A stretch of 64,000 nt of DNA from Paludibacteraceae bacterium (GTDB lineage Bacteria > Bacteroidota > Bacteroidia > Bacteroidales > Paludibacteraceae): assembly GCA_024399965.1 (NCBI GenBank), contig JAKSNJ010000002.1, positions 1-64,000 on the forward strand, read 5' to 3'. The notes beneath the pieces are model-generated. The model searched no databases. It was not told the DNA's origin and saw only the letters and a list, made by a program, of their open reading frames with translations. The position numbers and the translations under genes were made by a program. Positions 54,901-62,686 of the stretch are shown in pieces (the first letter of the stretch is position 1; every line of letters begins with the position of its first letter).

Positions 54901-57900
54901 TATCCTACGATGCCATGTTTGACAATACGGGTATTCCTGCAACTTGCCGTATTGTAAAACTAAAATTTAATAATAGTTGGTATGCTCATGTAACCAAAGT
55001 AAACGAACAATACCAAGCCCAAATCATTAAAAACGACGGAGAAACTAGTAAGTGGTATGAAATACCAGTAGGTAGTGTCAAACCCAATTGGGTAAACAAG
55101 ACATATACGACCTATAGATTTATGAATGTCGCTACTGGTCAATATCTCTGTCGCGGTAATGGTATGTATGGTGGAGGAGATTGGGGATATTATGTAACTA
55201 CTGCTATTGAAACACCAAGTGGCAACAATTGTAATTGGTTTTATGATGACACCAAATCTCAACACCTCGTTTGCCAAGAGGGTATGGGGAACGATTTGAA
55301 AAAATCATTCATGGTTAACATCTGCAACATTGATGGTGCTGGTCAAACATTTAGTGCTCACCCTCAACCAGAATTAATATGTAGTAACGTCCCTGACCCC
55401 AGTGGTAATGTGTGGACAAAACTAATAGACGCCGTGCAAGTTGAGCAGTCTGTAACCAACCCTGAATATAAACAAGCTTCTTTTGAAGTAAATGGCAAGA
55501 CTTACTACCGTTTCGCCAATAACACATCAAAGATTATTACCGCTCTTGGTAATAGTGAGACATTGGCAGAAGGCGATAAGGTGACCTTGTATATATATAA
55601 CGCGGGCGCGAAGGCAAGTGCTGCTAATATACAACTCTTAGCCGGTAACGATGTGGCTTATACCTTCACAGACGAAGTGGCTGCTTCTACAACTGCCGAA
55701 TTGACTTATACTATACCTGCCGAAAGTAAACTTATCGGAGCGAACGTATCTGTACGTCCGTCCAACACGGATATCTGCTTCAGCACGATTAAGTTGATGC
55801 GTCCTGTAGATCCTTCTACCTTCCCAACGCCGACCTTCACGTGGAGCGAAGATGTAACTAATCTGCAAAAAGTATATGAGGAAGGTACATTTAAGATTAC
55901 TGCTACTCCTTCTATCGTAAGTGATGTAACTTATTCGTCCTCTAACGAGGGTATCGCTACGGTGGCTGCTGATGGTACAGTAACTCCTAAGGCAGTAGGT
56001 ACGGTAACTATTACCGCCTCAACTGCTCAAACCGACTGCTTCAATGCCGGACATGCTTCGTATGAGGTAGAGATTATTACTAACCTGACCGTTCCGACCT
56101 TTACTTTCACCGTGCCGGAGGCTATTTACCAAGGTTCTAAACATGCCATTTCGGTTACTTCTAATAGCGACCAAGCCATTAGTTTGGAATTGCTGAATGG
56201 TAGTACAGGCGTTACACTGAAGGACGTTGTTCCCGGTGTAGGTTCTGCTACTGCTACGCTGGAATTTGCAGGCAATGCAACTTCTGCAACGCTGCGTGCT
56301 ACTACCGCTGCCAGCACCACTTGTGCTGCCGGAGTAAAAGAACAGCTATACGCTGTTGTTGGCTGCTATCCCGACGGTCGTGACTTGTATGAATTCACGA
56401 TGACCAACGAAATAGATGCCACCAATACTGCCGATGGTGGTACTATCTCATATAGCAAACTGAATGCTGAGGTACCGACTATCAAAGTTAAATTCTACAA
56501 TGACAACAATTCTTACTTGAGAGGTCAAAAGCCGTTTATGGCAGATGATGGTTCCGGGTATGTAGTCGGCACACTTGAAGCAACTGATGGTAGCGACTTG
56601 TGGTATCCGATTGCAACAGGTGAAACATTCAAAGGATATGATTTGTTCTATCTGAAGAATGTAAAAACCGGTAATTATATACGCAGAGGAACAGATGCAT
56701 CGAAAAAAGATGGTAGTTGGGGTAACTACAATGCTGAGGTTGTTGCTCAACAACAAACAAGTGATGAATTTAAATGGTTCTTTGATACTACTTCCAAAGG
56801 TACTCACCTTGGTTGTTATGCAGGAGCCTATGGTGATAACCACGATAGCGAATTCAAAAATACTTATTGTATCCAAACGGATAACTGGTTAAGACCTAAT
56901 AGTGAAGAATATGCTAATTGCCAACCAACTAAATTAATTTGCGGACGTCCCGGAGATCCAGATCGTGTTTGGACAAAAGTAGATACCAAAACAGAAGGTT
57001 CTGCCTTAGACCCCGACAATATCGTTACGCTCAATCTGAACGAGGCATTAAAAGAGGGTGATACGATAAGCGTTAAGGTACATAATAGTTCGTCCAGCGC
57101 GTTAGGTGCTACATCTAAAGTGCGTATTTATACCGCAGCCGGCGCTTTGGTAAAAGAATTTGATGCTGCCCTATCCGGAAAAACCAATGTGACTTACAAA
57201 TATACACTTGGTTCTTCTGACGCATTGGCAGGTGTTACATCTGTAGTTATTCGTCATACAGATTTGAATCTCCACTTCGATAACTTCAAAGTCTTCCGTC
57301 CACAAGAAGGAGAGTTTATCCAACCTGCATTAACGTGGGATAATATAGCAGCAGATGCTACTTTAACACTTAACATGCAGATGACTTCAACCATGACTCA
57401 TGTGGCTACTGCTAATGTGACTACTGTCTCTACCATTACTTATAGTTCATCTGACGAGAGCGTGGCTACCGTAGATGCTAATACGGGTGAAGTAACGGCT
57501 ACCTTGACATCGGGCGTTAAGACCGTTACCATTACTGCTACGCAAGCCGGTATAGGTTGCTACAAAGAGGCAAAAGTTACCTATAACATTCAAGTGTATA
57601 ACACTACCTTGCAAGACTTGGTAGATGCTGCCGAGGAAACATTGACACTGCCTTGTGACTTTACGGATAATATCACCATTGAGAAGAAACTCACCATTGA
57701 TGCCAAAGGCAATAAGATTGGCAACCTGACAATTACCAATACAGGCGACTTGACTTTGGCAAGTGCCATGACGGCAAAGGACTTCATCATCGAAGCAGAC
57801 CAATCTGCACAACAATCTGCACAACAATCCGGACAACTGAAAGGTGCTAATCTGTTAACGGTTACGGGAAATGCATATTGCGATGTTACTTTTGCTTCTG

Positions 57901-58988
57901 AACAAGTTACCGAGGGCTGGTACGCCTTTACCGTTCCGTTCACGGTTGATGCTATCAATGGTGTATATTGGGGCGAGAAGAAATTGAAGAACGAAACTGA
58001 TTATGCGATTATGCAGTACCAAGGCGATGTACGCGCACAGGGTAAATACGGTTGGATTAAGGTTCAAAAGAAAGGAGGAAAACTCAATGCCGGTCAGTTC
58101 TACGTCATCACCCTTGGCGATACCGACTACAACACGATGCGCTTCATGATGACCAAGGGCACCGACCTTGCTGCGGCTACCTCAATGAATGTTTATGAGT
58201 ATGCTTCTGCTGAAGACGGCAATGCCGGCTGGAACGGTGTAGGTAATCCGAACCTCTATCACGCTACGGCTGCTATTAACGGCATTACCAAAATGCAGAC
58301 CTACAATCACACAAATGATGCCTTTAAGGTTGGTCTTCTCGATGAGAGTCACGTAGTAGGTACACCTTTCTTCGTCCAGTCAAATGGTGATAAGACAATG
58401 ACTACCAGTGTGGCTGAAGTATCAAAAGCACCTGCCCGTATGTTGGCTGCTGCAACAGCAGGAGACGAGTTCACTATCGACTTGGAATTGGACGGCATGA
58501 AACAAGACCGTATTTTCCTGAGTGCCAGCGAAGAGGCAAGTGCTACCTATGAGATTGGACACGACTTGACCAAGATGACATTAGGAACCGCCAAAGTTGC
58601 TCAAGTGGCTATCAACGGTTACGGTATGAGTTTGTGCGATGCCGAGTTTGTACTGGACGACAATAACGAAGCCGTCTTCCCATTGACTATCACAACTCCC
58701 AAAGCAGGAGAATATACCTTGTCTATCAAGCGTGCGTGCGAGAACCAAAGCGTATTCGTGATGGACGGTAATCAGGTGGTTTGGGACTTGACACAAGGTG
58801 ACTACACCTTATCGCTTGCCAAAGGCACCAGCAGCAATTATAGTTTGCTGCTGCAAGCTGCCGAACGCCAAATGCCTACCGGCAATCAGCAACTGAAAGC
58901 CAATGGCGAAGACGTGCAAAAGATAATTCTGCATAATGCCCTTCGTATTATCAAAAATGGCAAAATGTATAATGTCCTTGGTCTATAA
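51969..58988 (+). CDS. Giant exported protein with InlB-type and Ig-like repeats and shared C-terminal tail
   Basis: 2339 residues. The signal peptide (RYAFLLLTFTLMVSTNAWG) starts only near residue 68; the first 67 residues are encoded largely by 11-nt tandem repeats. Then: two copies of a GNEVFYM/GGEVFYM module (88-330), two WYLTGDF/WWLTGDF modules (335-630), two Listeria-Bacteroides InlB repeats (632-765; GYRFLGWSETDGG), a Big_2 Ig-like domain (768-855), two long repeated modules (about 1000-1150 and 1500-1660, YLCRGNG/YIRRGTD) with further Ig-like domains between, a short SAQQSAQQSGQ repeat near 1944, and the tail ALRIIKNGKMYNVLG. It is probably surface-exposed; function unknown. The start codon is uncertain. 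Confidence 0.82.
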   Translation: MTHNNFLSRLTHFVANGRVSTPPCNSHGFLRVFTDGEPTANRQRIDSECCRGLTDGRPTVEYAVQHTLRYAFLLLTFTLMVSTNAWGYTFQGNEVFYMDRVITDENGNNTQFLGGDNPRCDFNFYNGSEFIGGVRGTLIDDNKIIKFAVPSDWRGKTADKVKAKRINEDGSGDYSSTYKDVFNYPTNNYVKASGTTKNHLEWGTYTEQGGGDEPTTKTFKGGEVFYMKQNTIAKDGQSHDFMKYDRCDFNLYDANGSFLNKALSAEKIPNTDPAMLKFVVPAEYAGTVWAKVKVKQLETGGKGHNETQQGDIPTDGKNYLINGNTWEWGTYTEPLPWSSDTYQTWYLTGDFTKPGEFDRWDNPTSYTFTDVDAYHKQVTIKNLDPNNSQIFSNQNGHKLTRFEIVKGDWNDPRINKPHFDAAGSNCVLMEDWKSPYASSTRMVVELTQKSDITFDIWRSGTGDADRRVTITITPSTEPEPDPTLQPWSGDSYKEWWLTGDFTCTQKNYFDGWANPTDKKFTLSQDGLHQTVTIQLDPATDDETKIHNNNGHYLTRFEIVSGGWNTGNPRINKPQFDSDGSNCSLQTDWKESGSNRMTFELTQKSDITFDIWRLGTSASNAERKVTVTITPIEQFTVAFNDGNTQLSSQQVYSGEHPTKPTDPSKTGYRFLGWSETDGGNVVDVTTVTITSAKTFYAKWIQQFEVTFNTDGGSTAPEKQTIDKGSKVTEPADPTKSERIFVAWQKNGVNYDFNAGVTESFELKATWKEYPLTGVSLNKSEVELKKNEQVTLTTTHNPTYAGIQTSQWSSDHPEIASVENGTVTAVAVGTATITYSATDKEGNTKTATCAITVSSGKAKPTFTWVMDGSDFNTTVYPGAMYQISVEANSMLPTLAISGVGTLSNEVVSGKKVSYILSIPADATGSFTLTASTTETDDYDVAANVQNMTVATCSREDVKMYEFVMSDRTAQTDIDVDGGKVSYDAMFDNTGIPATCRIVKLKFNNSWYAHVTKVNEQYQAQIIKNDGETSKWYEIPVGSVKPNWVNKTYTTYRFMNVATGQYLCRGNGMYGGGDWGYYVTTAIETPSGNNCNWFYDDTKSQHLVCQEGMGNDLKKSFMVNICNIDGAGQTFSAHPQPELICSNVPDPSGNVWTKLIDAVQVEQSVTNPEYKQASFEVNGKTYYRFANNTSKIITALGNSETLAEGDKVTLYIYNAGAKASAANIQLLAGNDVAYTFTDEVAASTTAELTYTIPAESKLIGANVSVRPSNTDICFSTIKLMRPVDPSTFPTPTFTWSEDVTNLQKVYEEGTFKITATPSIVSDVTYSSSNEGIATVAADGTVTPKAVGTVTITASTAQTDCFNAGHASYEVEIITNLTVPTFTFTVPEAIYQGSKHAISVTSNSDQAISLELLNGSTGVTLKDVVPGVGSATATLEFAGNATSATLRATTAASTTCAAGVKEQLYAVVGCYPDGRDLYEFTMTNEIDATNTADGGTISYSKLNAEVPTIKVKFYNDNNSYLRGQKPFMADDGSGYVVGTLEATDGSDLWYPIATGETFKGYDLFYLKNVKTGNYIRRGTDASKKDGSWGNYNAEVVAQQQTSDEFKWFFDTTSKGTHLGCYAGAYGDNHDSEFKNTYCIQTDNWLRPNSEEYANCQPTKLICGRPGDPDRVWTKVDTKTEGSALDPDNIVTLNLNEALKEGDTISVKVHNSSSSALGATSKVRIYTAAGALVKEFDAALSGKTNVTYKYTLGSSDALAGVTSVVIRHTDLNLHFDNFKVFRPQEGEFIQPALTWDNIAADATLTLNMQMTSTMTHVATANVTTVSTITYSSSDESVATVDANTGEVTATLTSGVKTVTITATQAGIGCYKEAKVTYNIQVYNTTLQDLVDAAEETLTLPCDFTDNITIEKKLTIDAKGNKIGNLTITNTGDLTLASAMTAKDFIIEADQSAQQSAQQSGQLKGANLLTVTGNAYCDVTFASEQVTEGWYAFTVPFTVDAINGVYWGEKKLKNETDYAIMQYQGDVRAQGKYGWIKVQKKGGKLNAGQFYVITLGDTDYNTMRFMMTKGTDLAAATSMNVYEYASAEDGNAGWNGVGNPNLYHATAAINGITKMQTYNHTNDAFKVGLLDESHVVGTPFFVQSNGDKTMTTSVAEVSKAPARMLAAATAGDEFTIDLELDGMKQDRIFLSASEEASATYEIGHDLTKMTLGTAKVAQVAINGYGMSLCDAEFVLDDNNEAVFPLTITTPKAGEYTLSIKRACENQSVFVMDGNQVVWDLTQGDYTLSLAKGTSSNYSLLLQAAERQMPTGNQQLKANGEDVQKIILHNALRIIKNGKMYNVLGL
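52069..52157 (+). repeat. 11-nt tandem repeats in the 5' end of the giant gene
   Basis: Four units (CGACGGCGAGC, CGACGGCGAAC, CGACAGCGAAT, CGACAGCGAGT-like) are followed after 18 nt by two more (CGACGGTCGAC, CGACGGTCGAA). They encode the pre-signal segment (TDGEPTANRQRIDSE, TDGRPTVEYA). Confidence 0.85.
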
Positions 58989-59021
58989 AAAATATCAATT
59001 ATCAACCATCAACTGTCAATT

Positions 59022-59171
59022 ATGAAAAAGTATTATATAACACCTCAAAGTGAGGTAATGACCTTTGCTCCCCAAGAGCAAGTCATGACACCGCAAACAC
59101 TGTATGGTTCTCCCTCTATGGTAGAACCGACAAGCGCTCCTATGAGAAAAATTAGTGTGCGTTACATTTAG
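59022..59171 (+). CDS. 49-residue peptide downstream of the giant exported protein
   Basis: It reads MKKYYITPQSEVMTFAPQEQ..., 49 residues, ending RKISVRYI. It has no signal peptide, one tyrosine-rich start and several Pro/Met residues. Small peptides opening with MKK-Y-xxP-xxEV are common next to exported proteins in Bacteroidales but lack an assigned role. It follows the giant gene by 33 nt, spaced by degenerate TCAAYTA heptamers, and is closed by a strong terminator, so it is probably the last gene of that transcript. Coding status is supported by position and by the family-like start only. Confidence 0.6.
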   Translation: MKKYYITPQSEVMTFAPQEQVMTPQTLYGSPSMVEPTSAPMRKISVRYI

Positions 59172-59186
59172 TAAGCACTTATCCAC

Positions 59187-59228
59187 ACCAAAAACCGCTA
59201 TCCGCAAGGGTGGCGGTTTTGGTTTTTT
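59187..59228 (+). terminator. Intrinsic terminator after the 49-residue peptide
   Basis: AAAACCGC and GCGGTTTT form a perfect 8-bp stem, then GGTTTTTT. It lies 16 nt after the TAG. Confidence 0.85.
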
Positions 59229-59261
59229 GCGGTGCCCATAAACACCCCAAAATCCACCCTC

Positions 59262-59324
59262 CGTTCATCGTTCGTTCATCGTTCGTATATCGTTGGTCTC
59301 GAGATAGACGAACGATGAGGGGGT
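59262..59324. repeat. 11-nt tandem repeats and inverted repeat upstream of pgk
   Basis: CGTTCATCGTT, CGTTCATCGTT and CGTATATCGTT are three units of 11 nt (59262-59294). GACGAACGATGAG (about 59307-59319) is the reverse complement of the unit and can fold back on it. The rest of the gap before pgk shows nothing beyond the pgk promoter. Confidence 0.75.
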
Positions 59325-59394
59325 GATGACACCCCTTGACTATACAAAAAACCGCCTATACATAGATTAAAATATCTATTTTGTGCCCTTCGGT

Positions 59395-59427
59395 ATTGCG
59401 TATTCCAAAAATTCTTTGTATCTTTGC
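59395..59427 (+). promoter_or_regulatory. Promoter of pgk
   Basis: ATTG at 59395-59398, 20 bases, TATCTTTGC at 59419-59427, 48 nt before the ATG. Confidence 0.75.
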
Positions 59428-59475
59428 AGTCGATTGCAACGTGCATAAAAATAACCAAATTAAAATATACGTACT

Positions 59476-60726
59476 ATGACTATTGCTAATTACAACTTTG
59501 CCGGTAAAAAGGCAATCGTAAGGGTCGATTTCAATGTACCCTTGGACGAAAACGGTAACATCACTGACGACACCCGTATTCGTGGCGCACTGCCCACCTT
59601 AAAACACATCTTGAACAACGGTGGCGCTCTCATCATCATGTCCCACATGGGTAAACCCAAAGGCAAACCCGCTGCTAAATACAGCTTGAGCCAAATAGTT
59701 GATGCCGTTTCGGCTGCTCTTGGCACCAAAGTGCAGTTCGCTGAGGATTGCGCCAAAGCACAAGCACAAGCCGCTGCCCTCAAAGCCGGTGAGGTATTGA
59801 TGCTCGAAAACCTCCGCTTCTACGGCGAAGAGGAAGGTAAACCCGTAGGTATCGAGAAAGAAGACCCTGCTTACGAGGAAGCCAAAAAAGCTATGAAAGC
59901 TGCTCAAAAAGAGTTCGCCAAGACTTTGGCAAGTTATGCTGACTGCTATGTAAACGATGCCTTCGGTACTGCTCACCGCAAACACGCTTCCACTGCTGTC
60001 ATTGCGGACTATTTCGATGCAGACAACAAGATGCTCGGTTTCCTCATGGAAAAAGAGTGCGAGGCAGTAGATAATATCCTCAAAAACATCAAGCACCCCT
60101 TCACCGCTATCATGGGTGGCTCGAAAGTTTCGACCAAAATAGGTATCATCGAGAACTTGATGAATAAGGTGGATAACCTCATTCTGTGCGGTGGTATGAC
60201 CTATACCTTTGCCAAAGCGCAAGGTGGTCAAATCGGTAACTCCATCTGCGAGGACGATAAACTCGACTTGGCTCTGGACATCATTCAACAGGCCAAAGCC
60301 AAAGGCGTTAACCTCGTGTTAGGTGTAGATAGCGTATGCGGCGACAGCTTCAGCAACGACGCTAACCAACAGATCTGCCCCAGCAATGCTATTCCTGCAG
60401 GTTTTGAGGGCATGGACGCCGGACCTAAGAGCCGTGAACTGTTTGCACAAGCCATCGACGGCGCCAAGACTATTCTGTGGAACGGTCCTGCCGGCGTGTT
60501 TGAGTTCGACAACTTCACCGGTGGCAGTCGCGCCATCGCAGAGGCCATCGCCAAAGCTACTAAAGAAGGTGCTTACTCCCTTATCGGTGGTGGCGACAGC
60601 GTTGCTTGCATCAATAAATTCGGTTTCGCTGACCAAGTCAGCTATATTTCCACCGGCGGTGGTGCCCTCTTGGAAGCCATTGAAGGTAAAGTATTACCCG
60701 GCGTAGCTGCCATAAAAGGAGAATAA
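59476..60726 (+). CDS. pgk: Phosphoglycerate kinase
   Basis: 416 residues. It transfers phosphate between 1,3-bisphosphoglycerate and ADP in glycolysis. The N-terminal domain has [20 protein letters not shown] and the HRKHAS segment; the C-terminal nucleotide domain has [22 protein letters not shown] and GGGDSVACI. The length is slightly above the usual 395-400 because of the [15 protein letters not shown] loop typical of Bacteroidales. It has its own promoter and is followed after 1 nt by the DUF3127 gene, so the three genes to 62137 form an operon. Confidence 0.97.
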   Translation: MTIANYNFAGKKAIVRVDFNVPLDENGNITDDTRIRGALPTLKHILNNGGALIIMSHMGKPKGKPAAKYSLSQIVDAVSAALGTKVQFAEDCAKAQAQAAALKAGEVLMLENLRFYGEEEGKPVGIEKEDPAYEEAKKAMKAAQKEFAKTLASYADCYVNDAFGTAHRKHASTAVIADYFDADNKMLGFLMEKECEAVDNILKNIKHPFTAIMGGSKVSTKIGIIENLMNKVDNLILCGGMTYTFAKAQGGQIGNSICEDDKLDLALDIIQQAKAKGVNLVLGVDSVCGDSFSNDANQQICPSNAIPAGFEGMDAGPKSRELFAQAIDGAKTILWNGPAGVFEFDNFTGGSRAIAEAIAKATKEGAYSLIGGGDSVACINKFGFADQVSYISTGGGALLEAIEGKVLPGVAAIKGE

Positions 60727-60727
60727 A

Positions 60728-61141
60728 ATGGATATCGTAGGTAAAATTATTCAAGTCCTTCCCGTTCAGGAAGGCGTTAGTGCCCGCACAGGCAACCCTT
60801 GGAAAATTCAATCGTACGTCTTGGAAACACAAGAGCAATACCCTCGTAAGGTGTGCTTCGAAGTGTTTGGCGAAGACCGTATCAAAAACAATCCCTGCAA
60901 CGTCGATGACGTCGTTACCGTTAGTTTCGACATCGAGAGCCGTGAAGTCAACGGTCGTTGGTACACCAGCATTCGTGCTTGGCGTGTTCAACAGGGTGTA
61001 GTGGACAACACCGCTGCTCCTGCAGCACCTGCTCCTGCTCAACCTGCTGCCGCTGCCGCTCCAATGGCTGCTCCGGCTGCTAATGTAGAGAGTTTTGACG
61101 CTGCCGCAGGTAGCGACGAAGGTACAGACCTGCCCTTCTAA
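60728..61141 (+). CDS. DUF3127 (OB-fold-like) protein with SSB-like tip
   Basis: 137 residues. The first 95 match the Bacteroidota family DUF3127: a small OB-fold-type beta barrel (MDIVGKIIQVLPVQEGVSA, VCFEVFGEDRI, WYTSIRAWRVQ). A flexible Ala/Pro linker (about 97-120) follows and the protein ends EGTDLPF, which resembles the acidic DDIPF tip by which SSB recruits partners. A DNA-binding role is therefore attractive but unproven. It starts 1 nt after pgk and its stop is directly followed by the ATG of the phosphoesterase. Confidence 0.85.
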   Translation: MDIVGKIIQVLPVQEGVSARTGNPWKIQSYVLETQEQYPRKVCFEVFGEDRIKNNPCNVDDVVTVSFDIESREVNGRWYTSIRAWRVQQGVVDNTAAPAAPAPAQPAAAAAPMAAPAANVESFDAAAGSDEGTDLPF

Positions 61142-62137
61142 ATGAAGGTTGTTAAGTGGATAATAGGTATCATGTTGTTAGCGGGAGGAGCCGTCTTGTG
61201 CTTCTTCCGCTGGCATGCATGGTTCGGTATGCCTGCCGAACCAACCTACGTGGGCGATACCCTGACCGCCCCTTTCCACTGCTTTGGGGACGATAGCGTG
61301 CCCGGATTTGTGCGTACAGAGCAGGGCTGGCAAGATACGGTTGAACCACAGGTATTGCGTATGGTCGTGCTGGGTGATGTGCATAACCAGTTGGACAGCG
61401 CTGACTATGCATCTATCATAGCACGGCACGACAGCGTAGATTGCTACGCGCAAGTGGGGGATTGGATGGAACGTTGCTATTTCTACTATGCCCAACTGCT
61501 CTATCACCAGATAGCCGGAACCGGCATGGACACGCTGCCCGTGATGTGCTGCCCGGGTAATCACGAGTATATAAAAGGAGTGGTGCGCACACTGCCGGAT
61601 AGCTGGCTGACTATCTTCCACCACCCCGACAATGGTCCGCAGCGCTTCAGCGGTTCCACCTATTATGTCGATTTTCCGCAATTGCGGCTGATAGCTATCA
61701 ACACCACCGGTCTGCAACGCTTATCGGACTACACCATTACCAACACATGGCTCAAACGCACTTTACGCACAGCCGGTGACCGATTTACCATCGTCATCAT
61801 GCACCATCCCTTGTATTCGTCGGGGAAAGGTCGCTTCAATGCCGGACTGTGGCTAACGTTTCATTCGGTACTCAAAGAAGCCGATTTAGTCTTCGCCGGA
61901 CACGACCACGGTTTTGTGCAACGGGGACACTTCATCAATACCAATAGTTCGCGCAAGCTCTATAAACAAAAGGAGGGCTGGGAACAGACACCTGCCGAAG
62001 AAAGCAGATTGTATGAATTGGTGGAAATAACACAAGACACCTTGCGCGTGCAGACCTATTCAATAGATAGTTTGGATTATGTCCAAACTCTTCAGATAGC
62101 GCCACTCGTCCAAGATAGCGCCACCGTAGCCCAATAA
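61142..62137 (+). CDS. Membrane-anchored calcineurin-like metallophosphoesterase
   Basis: 331 residues. An N-terminal hydrophobic segment (IIGIMLLAGGAVLCFF) anchors or exports the protein. The full two-metal set is present: GDVH, GDWME, GNHEY, HHP (IMHHPLYSS) and GHDHGF. The substrate may be a phosphoester or nucleotide outside the cytoplasm; the sequence does not say. The gene abuts DUF3127 without a gap, and the last 78 nt overlap the convergent recO-like gene. Confidence 0.88.
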   Translation: MKVVKWIIGIMLLAGGAVLCFFRWHAWFGMPAEPTYVGDTLTAPFHCFGDDSVPGFVRTEQGWQDTVEPQVLRMVVLGDVHNQLDSADYASIIARHDSVDCYAQVGDWMERCYFYYAQLLYHQIAGTGMDTLPVMCCPGNHEYIKGVVRTLPDSWLTIFHHPDNGPQRFSGSTYYVDFPQLRLIAINTTGLQRLSDYTITNTWLKRTLRTAGDRFTIVIMHHPLYSSGKGRFNAGLWLTFHSVLKEADLVFAGHDHGFVQRGHFINTNSSRKLYKQKEGWEQTPAEESRLYELVEITQDTLRVQTYSIDSLDYVQTLQIAPLVQDSATVAQ

Positions 62138-62545
62138 TTCGCTAAGCCGGGTCATAAAACTTGAAGGAAATGCTTGTAACTCGTCCGTCAGGTCGAGTTT
62201 TTTTATTTCCTCTATCAGCCAGTCATAGAGCGCATCGTCAGCCAAGGGGTGACGCAAACTCTTCTCCAGTGCCTCTGCCATAAACAGGTACATACAGTGA
62301 TGCTTCACATCTTGCTTTTGCGGAACGAATACACGTTCGGCACTCACCAATGTTCCTATTTCGCGGTTGGGCTGTTGCTGCACCGTCATAGATACCACAC
62401 TCATCGGCTGCAAGGTACTCTTCCAACGCTGACCATACACGAGATAAGTCGCACGACCGGATTCGCGCGTGTAAACATCCATTAGGGACGAATTATCGCC
62501 CTTGGCACGTAATGTTAATACGATGGCTTGCGTCTGGTGAGGCAT
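62060..62545 (-). CDS. recO: Short RecO-like protein
   Basis: 161 residues from the ATG at 62545 (MPHQTQAIVLTLRAKGDNSS). The N-terminal OB-fold of RecO is clear (DVYTRESGRATYLVYGQR), followed by part of the helical domain (CMYLFMAEALEKSLRHPL, LDLTDELQAFPSSFMTRLSELLGY). RecO proteins are usually 230-250 residues, with a zinc-binding CxxC part here absent; the C-terminal third is missing. RecO loads RecA with RecF and RecR. The 78-nt overlap with the phosphoesterase gene could reflect truncation by drift. Whether it is functional is open. Confidence 0.75.
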   Translation of the reverse strand: MPHQTQAIVLTLRAKGDNSSLMDVYTRESGRATYLVYGQRWKSTLQPMSVVSMTVQQQPNREIGTLVSAERVFVPQKQDVKHHCMYLFMAEALEKSLRHPLADDALYDWLIEEIKKLDLTDELQAFPSSFMTRLSELLGYGGAILDEWRYLKSLDIIQTIY

Positions 62546-62567
62546 ACTGAAGACGTTAAATTCGGTA

Positions 62568-62575
62568 CAAAGGTA
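62568..62575 (-). promoter_or_regulatory. Possible -7 element of recO
   Basis: TACCTTTG on the minus strand (62575-62568), 22 nt before the ATG; no TTTG at the -33 position. Confidence 0.45.
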
Positions 62576-62634
62576 CACTTTTTTTCACGATAAATCGTAA
62601 AATTCTTTTTATTACATAAAAAGTTTCTTAAATA

Positions 62635-62667
62635 TTTGCGTATTTGCAAAAAAAATTGTATCTTCGC
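62635..62667 (+). promoter_or_regulatory. Promoter of the STN/beta-barrel gene
   Basis: TTTG at 62635-62638, 20 bases, TATCTTCGC at 62659-62667, a one-base variant of TAnnTTTGC. Confidence 0.6.
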
Positions 62668-62686
62668 GCGTTAATTTATATAAACT

